DNA of 23,517 bases, from assembly GCA_002494125.1 (NCBI GenBank), contig DLBD01000116.1, positions 1-23,517 of the forward strand. Direction: 5' to 3'. Each line of letters begins with the position of its first letter. The first letter of the stretch is position 1. Made by a program: the position numbers and the translations under genes. This DNA is from Ruminococcaceae bacterium UBA7030 (GTDB lineage: Bacteria > Bacillota > Clostridia > Oscillospirales > Acutalibacteraceae). The notes under the pieces are model-generated. The model did not search any database and had not been told where the DNA came from. It saw only the letters and a program-made list of their open reading frames with translations. This document shows, piece after piece, positions 13,770 through 20,749 of this stretch.

Positions 13770-13777
13770 CTTATTCA
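13747..13777 (-). promoter_or_regulatory. Candidate sigma-G promoter of spoVAE
   Basis: TGAATA (13772-13777) and AATGCTA (13747-13753) are 18 bases apart, similar to the sigma-G pattern TGAATA/CATACTA known from Bacillus. The -10 falls in the loop of the terminator hairpin. This is a weak call based on two short matches. Confidence 0.3.
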
Positions 13778-13785
13778 GTTATTGA

Positions 13786-15048
13786 TTATTTTGTCTTTTG
13801 CGGCAAGCCTTCCTTATCATACATACAAAGCGCTTCGCACATAACCTCAATACCGACGGTAATACATTCAGGTCTCATGTTTTCCGGTGTGTCAAGACGG
13901 GTGTGATAATATCTCGGCGGGTCAGGATTCATAGCGGCAAAGCCTGTTGCTTTGATACCCTTTTGTGTGAATGCAGCAGCATCACAGCCTCCAATGTAGA
14001 TTGATGCAAAAGGAAGGTCGAGTCCGCAGTTGGCAGCGGCATTTTTAACAAGGTTCTTAACTCCCCAGTCGTGCTGAACCGTACCTGAAAGGTCACGGTC
14101 GTAAACCGCCATATCCTCAAGATCTCTGAAGGTGTCAAGTGCAATAACAGCGGTAGGGAGCTCCTTGAGCTCATCAAGATGAGCCTTAACATAAGCCTTT
14201 GCGCCTCGAAGTCCTGCCTCCTCAGAACCGGAACAAATCATTGTCACCTCGGTGTGCTCAAACTCAACTCCCGCCTCAGCAAGAGCCTTAATAGTTGCCA
14301 TACCTGTGTAACAGCCTGAAAGGTTGTCAGACGCACCGGGAACGGATTTTGTCCAGCTCTGGAAAAAGATAAATGAAATCTCAAACGGAATAAACACAAG
14401 GCTTACAACGAAGAAGAGAATGAAAAACCAATGAGGCTTTTCAAGTGTGTTTGCGGCACTTCCCTTGCCGACGATAAGACATACAAGGGCAAATATTGTC
14501 TGAATAACAAGACCTACAACCGCAGGAATTTCGCAGAAAAGCTTTGCCTGTAAACCGCCTAAAAGATAGTTGAGCTTCCACTCAAACTGGCTGTCGGAAT
14601 GGCCTATCATAATAATTCTCTTTTCAACCTCACCCTTGGGCTTTCTTGTAGCAATCATATTATGTGAAGTCTGCTTCGGGAAAAGAAAATCGTCAAACTG
14701 CTTATACATAAGAAATTCAAAAATAAGCGGAACGAATGCCAGAACGCAAAGTATAAACGCCGCTATCGGAGAAGCAAACCAGTTGACAAATACGGACGCA
14801 ACTCCGCAGCAAACCGTAAACGGAATAAAGCCCATAAAGCCCTGACGGTGAAGCGTAAATTCTTCAATTCTCGTTTCGTCGCAGTAGTTTTTCATATCCT
14901 TTTCCATCCACTGCTGAGCACGAAGCTCTTCAGGTGAGCCCGGCTTACGAGGTCCGATTTTTTTACATATCTTTGTAACGCCCTTTACGGCATATTCCGT
15001 ATTCTTTTCTAAATCTATATTTTTAGAATACTCTTCAGCTATCTTCAT
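13786..15048 (-). CDS. M28 family metallopeptidase with internal membrane helices
   Basis: This 420-residue protein carries the co-catalytic zinc ligands of M28 aminopeptidases in order: H150 (MIGHSDS), D241 (PGASDNLSG), E276-E277 (CSGSEEAGLRGA), D305 (ALDTF) and H382 (RYYHTRLDT). M28 enzymes remove N-terminal residues from peptides using two zinc ions. Unusually, long hydrophobic stretches lie at about 74-112 and at about 171-230, the latter between the first and second zinc ligands. The peptidase fold is thus interrupted by membrane segments. There is no signal peptide. It is transcribed alone from a clear promoter. Membrane location and possible signal-peptide or lipoprotein substrates are inference. 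Confidence 0.87.
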   Translation of the reverse strand: MKIAEEYSKNIDLEKNTEYAVKGVTKICKKIGPRKPGSPEELRAQQWMEKDMKNYCDETRIEEFTLHRQGFMGFIPFTVCCGVASVFVNWFASPIAAFILCVLAFVPLIFEFLMYKQFDDFLFPKQTSHNMIATRKPKGEVEKRIIMIGHSDSQFEWKLNYLLGGLQAKLFCEIPAVVGLVIQTIFALVCLIVGKGSAANTLEKPHWFFILFFVVSLVFIPFEISFIFFQSWTKSVPGASDNLSGCYTGMATIKALAEAGVEFEHTEVTMICSGSEEAGLRGAKAYVKAHLDELKELPTAVIALDTFRDLEDMAVYDRDLSGTVQHDWGVKNLVKNAAANCGLDLPFASIYIGGCDAAAFTQKGIKATGFAAMNPDPPRYYHTRLDTPENMRPECITVGIEVMCEALCMYDKEGLPQKTK

Positions 15049-15087
15049 ATTATTCCCCCTAATTAGTAAGATATAACTAACACATTT

Positions 15088-15116
15088 ATTTTATCACAAT
15101 AAATTACTATTTGCAA
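15088..15116 (-). promoter_or_regulatory. Promoter of the M28 peptidase gene
   Basis: TTGCAA (15111-15116) and TAAAAT (15088-15093) are 17 bases apart on the minus strand, with TGA before the -10. A GGGGG-rich ribosome site follows. Confidence 0.7.
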
Positions 15117-15142
15117 TAACGGGAAAAATGTTTTTGAAGAGT

Positions 15143-15167
15143 AAAAAGAAACAAAGGCTGTTTGTTA
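15143..15167 (-). terminator. Weak terminator after DUF1015 gene
   Basis: AACAAA-CAGCC-TTTGTT followed by TCTTTTT on the minus strand makes a 6-bp AT-rich stem that overlaps the stop codon. Efficiency is doubtful. Confidence 0.35.
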
Positions 15168-16403
15168 ATCTAAATGATGGATAAAAAGTCCTGAAAGAAG
15201 TTTTGGTTCAAACCATGTTGATTTTGGCGGCATAATAAGTCCCGCATCGGCGATATCCATCAAATCCTCAACTGTTGTCGGATACATTGCAAAAGCAAGC
15301 TTCATATCCGTATTAACTCTTCTTTCAAGCTCTTCAAGGCCTCTTATTCCGCCGATAAAAGCAATCCTTTCATCCGTCTTCGGATTTTCAATTCCAAGCA
15401 CAGGCGCAAGAATATTGTCCTGAAGTATTGAAACATCAAGCCTGTCAACAGGGCTGTCCTCGTTAATTATTTCAGGCTTTGCCTCAAGCGAATACCACTG
15501 ACTGTCAATAAGCATACCGAAGGTGTGCTTTTTGTTTGGCTTGTATTTTGAGTCAACCTTATTTACAACAAATTTATCGCTGATTTTTTCAATAAACTGT
15601 TCGGTTGTATTTGAATTAAGATCCTTTACAACTCTGTTGTAATCCATAATTTCAAGGTCGGCGTCCGGAAAAGCAACCGCAAGAAAATAATTAAACTCCT
15701 CCTGGCCGGTGTAACTTCCCTTCTGCTCTCTTCTTTTCTGACCGACTTTTACAGCAGAAGCACAGCGGTGGTGACCGTCTGCGATATACATTGCGTTTAC
15801 GTGGTCAAAAAGTCCCTGAAGCTTTACAACGGTATAGTTATCATTTACAGCCCATACTGTTTGCGAAACGCCGTCCGAAATAAAGTCGTACTCAGGCTTG
15901 TGATTATACATCCAGTCGGATATAATAGAGTTTATTTCATCATTTTTTCTGTATGTAAGAAAGATAGGACCCGTATTTGCATTACAGGTGTCAACATGGT
16001 TGATTCTGTCCTGCTCTTTTTTTGCAAGCGTGTGCTCGTGCTTTTTGATAATGTTGTTAAGATAGTCGTCAATGGAGGCGCAGCCGACAAGACCGACCTG
16101 TCCTCTTCCGTTCATAACCTGCTTATAAATATAAAAGCAGGGTGATGAATCCTGAATAAGTTTTCCTTCCCTTTCAAGTGAAAGCAGGTTTTCTCTTGCC
16201 TTTTCATAAACCTTGGTGCTGTACTGGTCAACACCTACGGGAAAATCAATTTCCGCCCTGTCGATATGAAGAAAGGAATAAGGCTTATCCTTAACCATTT
16301 CACGAGCCTCTTCGCTGCTCATTACATCATAGGGTAAAGCAGGGATAAGCGCCTGCATATCAGATGAAGGTCTGTACGCTCTGAAACCACGAAATACAGC
16401 CAT
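15165..16403 (-). CDS. DUF1015 family protein
   Basis: This 412-residue member of the DUF1015 family is of normal length. Recognisable family features are the N-terminal FRGFRAYRPSSDMQALIPALPYDV, the Y-S-F-L-H-I-D-R segment, KHEHTLAKKEQDR (about 121-133), and the strongly conserved YIADGHHRCASA (206-217, H211, H212, R213). The histidine-rich conserved motifs suggest an enzyme or nucleotide-binding protein, but no reaction is established to my knowledge. It follows coaX by 14 bases and shares its operon, so a role near pantothenate/CoA metabolism is possible, though gene order alone is weak evidence. In other clostridia this family is often near serine biosynthesis genes. Confidence 0.9.
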   Translation of the reverse strand: MAVFRGFRAYRPSSDMQALIPALPYDVMSSEEAREMVKDKPYSFLHIDRAEIDFPVGVDQYSTKVYEKARENLLSLEREGKLIQDSSPCFYIYKQVMNGRGQVGLVGCASIDDYLNNIIKKHEHTLAKKEQDRINHVDTCNANTGPIFLTYRKNDEINSIISDWMYNHKPEYDFISDGVSQTVWAVNDNYTVVKLQGLFDHVNAMYIADGHHRCASAVKVGQKRREQKGSYTGQEEFNYFLAVAFPDADLEIMDYNRVVKDLNSNTTEQFIEKISDKFVVNKVDSKYKPNKKHTFGMLIDSQWYSLEAKPEIINEDSPVDRLDVSILQDNILAPVLGIENPKTDERIAFIGGIRGLEELERRVNTDMKLAFAMYPTTVEDLMDIADAGLIMPPKSTWFEPKLLSGLFIHHLD

Positions 16404-16417
16404 AAAATATTCTCCTG

Positions 16418-17179
16418 TCAGTCACAATTCTTTTCATAAATAATGCGAAGTCCGTCAAGAAGCAAATCCTTGTCGTGAATCAAATCAGTCTTGCAATGTT
16501 CAAGGATTGTTGTGCTCAGCCCGCCTGTAACAACAACAGTAGGCTTTTCGCCAAGCTCTGCTTCGAAGCGTTCTACAAGTCCGTCAATCACAGCGGCAGT
16601 TCCGTAAACCGCACCGCTTCGCATACAGTCGACCGTATTTGAACAAATCGACTTTTCAGGCGCCGAAACATCAACCTGCGGAAGCTGTGCCGTATTAGAG
16701 GAAATTGCGTTTAATGCAGTGATTACACCGCACATAACAACGCCGCCGATGTATGTCTTATTTTTATCAATAACAGATGCCGTAGTTGCTGTTCCGAGGT
16801 CAAATATAACCATCGGGCAAGGGTATTTATTTATTCCGGCAACGGCGCCGACAACAAGGTCTGCGCCAAGCTCAGCAGGGTTGTCAATTTTTATATTAAG
16901 CCCTGTTTTTACTCCGGGACCGACAACAACTGCGTCAACGCCCAAAGCTGTGCGTATTGCCTTTTTCAGCTTTCGGTTCATAACGGGAACAACGCTTGAA
17001 ATAATAGCGCCGTCTATTTTTCCAATACCGTTCATCTGTAAAAACGAATGAAGCTTCATTGCCCAGTCGTCAGATGTATGTGTGCTTATAGTGGCAAGTC
17101 TTCCCTTTGCTATGAACTTCTCGCCGTCAAGCACGCCGAAAACCGTATTTGTATTTCCGACATCTATAACAAAAATCAT
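16418..17179 (-). CDS. coaX: Type III pantothenate kinase
   Basis: This 253-residue kinase phosphorylates pantothenate to 4'-phosphopantothenate, the first step of CoA synthesis. It belongs to the ASKHA fold. The N-terminal D-x-G-N-T phosphate loop is in MIFVIDVGNTNTVFGV. The GADLVVGAVAG and IFDLGTATTASVID motifs carry the catalytic aspartates, and the VVVTGGLSTTI adenosine motif is near the C-terminus. Length is normal (about 255). Its ATG overlaps the stop of the ECF S component gene (TAATG), so the two are translationally coupled. Confidence 0.97.
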   Translation of the reverse strand: MIFVIDVGNTNTVFGVLDGEKFIAKGRLATISTHTSDDWAMKLHSFLQMNGIGKIDGAIISSVVPVMNRKLKKAIRTALGVDAVVVGPGVKTGLNIKIDNPAELGADLVVGAVAGINKYPCPMVIFDLGTATTASVIDKNKTYIGGVVMCGVITALNAISSNTAQLPQVDVSAPEKSICSNTVDCMRSGAVYGTAAVIDGLVERFEAELGEKPTVVVTGGLSTTILEHCKTDLIHDKDLLLDGLRIIYEKNCD

Positions 17180-17754
17180 TATCTGTTTTCCTTTCTGCCG
17201 AGGTTTACAAGCTTTACTATAACAGGTGCAAGAACCATATTAAGCCCAAGCTCAAAAATAAAGTTCACTCCGACAAGTCCGACAATCATAAACTTTCCGG
17301 CGGATTCAAAGCCTGCGCCTGCCGCCCATTCGTTGATAGTAGGCATAAAAAACACAAGGCAGCCAAGAAGAAATACACCCGTGTTTACAATAGGTGAAAT
17401 AATAGCTGCGCATACCGTTCCCGCCGTTTTATTTGATTTTTCAAGGAGCGAGAACACAAGTCCGGCACAAAGACCTGCAAGAATACCCTTTACAAGAACT
17501 GTTATTACCGTACCGATAGGATTTACGGCAAGAAATGCTGCCGCGTCACCGGAAAGAAGAACCGTTGCGCCGAACACAAGACCAAGCCATGCACCTGATA
17601 ATTTTCCGTAAAGTGCCGCACCGACTACTATCGGAATAAGTACAAGCGAGATTGAAAACGGTCCGAATTTGATTGCGCTGCCAAAGAGCTGAAGCACTAC
17701 AACGATTGCCGTAAGAAGCCCTGTGCCCGCAATTTTCTTTGTGTTTTGATTCAT
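17179..17754 (-). CDS. ECF transporter S component, probably for pantothenate
   Basis: This 191-residue integral membrane protein has about six hydrophobic segments and the character of ECF-type S components. The first helix, IAGTGLLTAIVVVLQLFG, has an ALxxA-like spacing that contacts the shared T subunit. The next part, FGPFSISLVLIPIVVGAALYGKLSGAWLGLVFG, is very typical of S proteins. Such proteins capture vitamins and use a shared AAT energy module encoded elsewhere. The TAATG overlap with coaX strongly suggests pantothenate as ligand (PanT-like). This is inferred from context, since S-protein sequences alone rarely show specificity. The gene has a promoter and an unusually structured leader of about 90 bases. 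Confidence 0.87.
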   Translation of the reverse strand: MNQNTKKIAGTGLLTAIVVVLQLFGSAIKFGPFSISLVLIPIVVGAALYGKLSGAWLGLVFGATVLLSGDAAAFLAVNPIGTVITVLVKGILAGLCAGLVFSLLEKSNKTAGTVCAAIISPIVNTGVFLLGCLVFFMPTINEWAAGAGFESAGKFMIVGLVGVNFIFELGLNMVLAPVIVKLVNLGRKENR

Positions 17755-17848
17755 ATTAAATTTTCCTTTCTGCTACTGTTCCTGAGCCGACGTTAAACAC
17801 AAAACACACCGGCCCGGCGAATATTATTTTCGCCTCGGATACAATGCA
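17755..17848 (-). promoter_or_regulatory. Structured 5' leader of the pantothenate operon, possible riboswitch
   Basis: The leader from the promoter to the ATG is about 93 bases and can fold into two hairpins. One is GGCGAA...TTCGCC (6 bp, loop about 6); the other is GGGCCG...CGGCTC (6 bp with one G-U), and CCTG...CAGG may close a three-way junction. No known riboswitch consensus (TPP, FMN, THF, preQ1, cobalamin) is recognised. It could be a pantothenate- or CoA-sensing RNA or simply a stable leader. Confidence 0.35.
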
Positions 17849-17853
17849 GGGAT

Positions 17854-17882
17854 ATTATATTATAAAAAAATTCAAATGTAAA
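17854..17882 (-). promoter_or_regulatory. Promoter of the ECF S component-coaX-DUF1015 operon
   Basis: TTTACA (17877-17882) and TATAAT (17854-17859) are 17 bases apart on the minus strand. Confidence 0.75.
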
Positions 17883-17939
17883 GATTAAAATAAACACAAA
17901 ATAAACACATAACTGAACATATTTTTATGAATAATTATC

Positions 17940-17983
17940 AAGAAAAAAGAAATCCCCCGAGCGAATAAAACGTTCAGGGGAAT
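17940..17983 (-). terminator. Terminator of the phage-tail-like operon
   Basis: The minus-strand hairpin TCCCCTGAACG...CGCTCGGGGGA (11 positions with one G-U and one mismatch, 17952-17983) is followed by TTTCTTTTTTCTT. It separates the phage-derived operon from the pantothenate operon. Confidence 0.85.
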
Positions 17984-18015
17984 TTTTATGTATTGGTAAA
18001 ATTTTGAAAAACTAA

Positions 18016-18504
18016 TTATGCGTCAGGCATTCTGAAAAGTACATATCTGTATGCCACGCCCGTTTCATTAAAGCAGGCATAGTTATTACCTGTTTCAGCT
18101 GCCGCACTTTGTGTAACCCTCAGTCCGTCCGAGGTAATACCGAGTCCGAGAGTTGAACCGGACGGAGTAGCAATGCCGAAATAATGTCTGCACTTATTAC
18201 CGGAATAGTCGTTCATAACGGGCGGCCTGCTGTCCGCAAAAATTATTGCGTAAGCAACCTCAAACGGACAGCCGGTCACAATAGTTCTTGTCGGCGAGCC
18301 GTTACCGTAATACGACGAGGAGAAGGTTGGCTTGTTCCACTTGCTTCTTTCCTCGTAAGTAATATGCACGGACTCATCATCCATGTGCGATGAAACAACA
18401 TTGTCAAGAATTGAATTGTCATAGTTAAAATCATCCATCTTCGGCTTGTCAGAGCCTATCCAGCTGTTCAGATGAAGGTTTGGTGTTTTATTTGTACTGC
18501 TCAT
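18016..18504 (-). CDS. Putative tail fibre/receptor-binding protein (last gene of the tail operon)
   Basis: This 162-residue protein begins MSSTNKTPNLHLNSWIGSDK, followed by PKMDDFNYDN. That N-terminus (N-L-x-L-N-x-W-x-x-x-D-K-P-x-x-x-D-F-N) is typical of phage fibres of Firmicutes, where it attaches the fibre to the baseplate. The rest is rich in Gly, Ser, Tyr and beta-strand stretches, with no collagen repeat or lectin motif. It is much shorter than most fibres. AGGAGG precedes the ATG, and 9 bases separate it from the tail protein I-like gene. It is the last gene before the terminator; no lysis or fibre-chaperone gene follows. Confidence 0.65.
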   Translation of the reverse strand: MSSTNKTPNLHLNSWIGSDKPKMDDFNYDNSILDNVVSSHMDDESVHITYEERSKWNKPTFSSSYYGNGSPTRTIVTGCPFEVAYAIIFADSRPPVMNDYSGNKCRHYFGIATPSGSTLGLGITSDGLRVTQSAAAETGNNYACFNETGVAYRYVLFRMPDA

Positions 18505-18513
18505 AAATCCTCC

Positions 18514-19071
18514 TTATAGACTTGCTAAAAAGTAAAAGTTAAGTCCTATGTTATCAATATCTGCAAAGTGATAATCAGCTGCGTCCCATTCGTCAAATGT
18601 CATACCGAAGCTGCCGGCTGTACTTTCCACAAACGGCGGAAGGTAGCGAGCGAAAAACCACCCGATGTTTTTCAGCGGAATATTATCGCGCCTGATAATC
18701 TGATAATCAACCGTCACTTCAAGCATATGCGCTGAAAACGCCTCCTCAAGCCCAAGGCGTTTAAGATCTTTTTCGAACTGTTCATCGTCGAATTCGCAAA
18801 AGGGGCGGGAATGAACATACATTATTTTTTCAATAAGCTCCTCGTCGTCATAATCTCTTGCGTCGATACCTGTAAGCGTGCACTGACGCTTATTAAATGC
18901 ATCACAGCCGATTAAAAAAAGCTCGTCATTATCATCAGCAAGCTTATCATAAAGCTTTGAAAGGACAAAATCATATGCGGTAATCTCCGCAAGCGAGCTT
19001 TTGTTATTCTCATCTGCAGGAATTCCCACAGTTTTATACAGGCTTTTAAGCCTTTGCAAAACATCATTCAA
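18514..19071 (-). CDS. Phage tail protein I-like (baseplate wedge end) protein
   Basis: This 185-residue protein lies between the baseplate J-like gene and the fibre gene, the place of gpI of P2, YmfQ or the XkdU-type proteins that link wedge to fibres. The sequence (MNDVLQRLKSLYKTVGIPAD..., DFVLSKLYDKLADDNDELFL..., GWFFARYLPPFVES) has an N-terminal helical part and a C-terminal acidic/aromatic part. No motif proves the function, so the call rests mainly on gene order. Its ATG overlaps the J-gene stop by a few bases (19064-19071), indicating coupled translation. Confidence 0.5.
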   Translation of the reverse strand: MNDVLQRLKSLYKTVGIPADENNKSSLAEITAYDFVLSKLYDKLADDNDELFLIGCDAFNKRQCTLTGIDARDYDDEELIEKIMYVHSRPFCEFDDEQFEKDLKRLGLEEAFSAHMLEVTVDYQIIRRDNIPLKNIGWFFARYLPPFVESTAGSFGMTFDEWDAADYHFADIDNIGLNFYFLASL

Positions 19072-20134
19072 TTACTTCCACCGCCAGTTCTCCGAGCAAA
19101 AGCTGTTCATAAGAATAACAATAAACGGCAGAGCCGATTGCCTGAGGGCTCGAGAATATGTATTTTTCAATTCCTTTTATGTCAGAGATTGCACTTGCAA
19201 GAGCCGTAAAAGGAATCTCGTCGCCTATTCTTACTCCAAGACAAGCATCACGAAGCGCATCATAAACCTTTTGCTCAATATTTTCTTTTTCATAGCCTGA
19301 CTTAATATGAAGCTCAACGCTGAGGTCAAAGCTTTTCGGATGGGCAAGAATTACTGCCACCCTTGCCCCGAATAATCTGTTAATGCTGACGCAGGAAGCA
19401 ATTTCCTCCTCCTGCTCGCTGTCAAGCATATCATCATTTGTAGCAACATATACCCTCATAACTCCCTTGACCTGTGAATCAATAACCGTACAGTCACGTA
19501 TATAGTCAAGCTTCATAATAAGATTTTCAATAGAAGAAGCGTTAACTCCATTTTGCTGAATTTGATAATGTGACATTATCCTTTGTCTGAGACGCGAATC
19601 GCTTTCCTCATCCTTACCGCCCGACATTTCGTCAACATTTGTCACGCCCGAAACCGCAACGGGTGCATTTACCATAACGCAGACGGTACCGCTTTTTACA
19701 TTATGACTTCTTCCGCTTTTCATTGCGGTAGCATCACAAAACACATAGGTTTCACCCGCCGGAATAACCGCCTGCTCGTCTGTTGAAAACTGAATAAAGG
19801 GGCTGTCTTCAAGCGAGCACACAGTGGATTTCGGAATTATGATATTTTCCTGTGAGGGTTCGTTTATATAAAACTTAAGCTTTCCCCTTGCATAGCTTGC
19901 AGGCTTTCTTGTTATACCCTTAAGTCTTGCGTGAAAGTCAAGATATTCACCGCTTGCCGTTTCGGCAAATGCCTGCTTCATGGTTTTGTTTTCAAGACAG
20001 GACAGTGCAAAAAGCTCACTTGCTACGCTCTCAAACCTTTTGTATGTCTCGCTTTCACTCCATAGTTTTTCGTCTGTCAACTGCTCATACTTTTCAACAA
20101 GATCGTCAAGTATTTCTTTGTAGCCGTATATCAT
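19064..20134 (-). CDS. Baseplate J-like protein
   Basis: This 356-residue wedge protein belongs to contractile phage-tail-like structures (Mu gp47, P2 gpJ, XkdT family). Diagnostic stretches are GEYLDFHARLKGITRKPAS (start domain), INEPSQENIIIPKSTVCS, VTNVDEMSGGKDEESDSRLR followed by QRI, and IENLIMKLDYIRDCTV. The G-G-x-D-x-E-x-D-x-x-L-R-x-R motif is the best-known feature of the family. In the assembled particle it joins the gp25-like protein at the central hub. It overlaps the gp25-like gene (ATGA at 20131-20134) and the tail protein I-like gene. Identification is strong. Confidence 0.93.
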   Translation of the reverse strand: MIYGYKEILDDLVEKYEQLTDEKLWSESETYKRFESVASELFALSCLENKTMKQAFAETASGEYLDFHARLKGITRKPASYARGKLKFYINEPSQENIIIPKSTVCSLEDSPFIQFSTDEQAVIPAGETYVFCDATAMKSGRSHNVKSGTVCVMVNAPVAVSGVTNVDEMSGGKDEESDSRLRQRIMSHYQIQQNGVNASSIENLIMKLDYIRDCTVIDSQVKGVMRVYVATNDDMLDSEQEEEIASCVSINRLFGARVAVILAHPKSFDLSVELHIKSGYEKENIEQKVYDALRDACLGVRIGDEIPFTALASAISDIKGIEKYIFSSPQAIGSAVYCYSYEQLLLGELAVEVIE

Positions 20135-20400
20135 ATAAAAAGTCTGACCTCCTTTATTTTTCCGTTGATAAGAAGCTCTATCGCCATATAATCACCTTCT
20201 AAGCAGACATCGTAAACGTTTACTCCGTCGAGCTCGGCAAGCGCCGCAACTGCAGTCGAATAAAGCTCACGCCTTTTCATTTCAGCTGTGATATTGCTTC
20301 CGAAGTTTTTATTTGGGTAAAAGCTTCCTCTTTTTGTTTTAAGCGCTCTTTCAGCACTTTTATAAAGCTCATAGAAGGTGCAGCTTTCATTGCTACTCAT
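20131..20400 (-). CDS. gp25/XkdS-like baseplate protein
   Basis: This 89-residue protein sits just upstream of baseplate J, where gp25/gpW or XkdS-type wedge proteins always lie. Its text includes RGSFYPNKNFGSNI, similar to the G-x-x-P-x-x-x-x-F-G-S core of the gp25 family, and ends in a beta-hairpin-like DYMAIELLINGKIKEVRLFI. It is slightly short for the family (usually 100-140). In T4 this protein connects the sheath to the baseplate, which is relevant because no sheath gene is seen here. Start and stop both overlap neighbours by a few bases. Confidence 0.65.
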   Translation of the reverse strand: MSSNESCTFYELYKSAERALKTKRGSFYPNKNFGSNITAEMKRRELYSTAVAALAELDGVNVYDVCLEGDYMAIELLINGKIKEVRLFI

Positions 20401-20749
20401 TCGCTATCACCTCTCCGTTAAGAGTTATTTTGTTTGCCTTTATTTCAACCGTTCCGTCTGCACTGAGAAGAACGCTTACTCCAAAGGCGTTTGATATTCT
20501 GACCTCACCTTTTTTCAGCGAGGAATCCATAACAACACCGACTCCCGCCTTAACTCCCTCGCCTGAAACAATAAGCAGCTTTTCACCCGCAGGAAGCGAG
20601 TAGGAATAACCGTAAGGTGAAAATACGCTCAACTGCCTTTCGACAGAGGAGCCGACTGCCTCGATACCGCCTTTACCGCTTGCGGTCACGCTCTGTGCTT
20701 CGACAAACGGCTTTTGCTCCGAGCTTTTTAATTTATTACTAATCCACAT
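20393..20749 (-). CDS. Short baseplate spike (Mu gp45/gpV-like) protein
   Basis: This 118-residue protein resembles the Mu gp45/gpV group, the membrane-piercing spike at the tip of contractile tails. Recognisable are ERQLSVFSPYGYSYSLPAGEKLLIV (the OB-fold part), GVVMDSSLKKGEVRISN, and the beta-helix-like end VLLSADGTVEIKANKITLNG, a run of short strands typical of the spike needle. It is short compared with gp45 (about 195), lacking most of the N-terminal OB domain. The order hub, spike, gp25-like, J is as expected. The call is mainly from the C-terminal pattern. Confidence 0.68.
   Translation of the reverse strand: MWISNKLKSSEQKPFVEAQSVTASGKGGIEAVGSSVERQLSVFSPYGYSYSLPAGEKLLIVSGEGVKAGVGVVMDSSLKKGEVRISNAFGVSVLLSADGTVEIKANKITLNGEVIANE

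Noticed and set aside
17048..17611. Plus-strand ORF of 187 codons
   Set aside because: Antisense to coaX and the ECF S component; low-complexity composition, no start signal.
17755..17848. THF or TPP riboswitch
   Set aside because: Neither the THF core (GGAGAGUAGA...) nor the TPP core (CUGAGA, ACCUGAUCUGG) is present; reported only as an unclassified structured leader.
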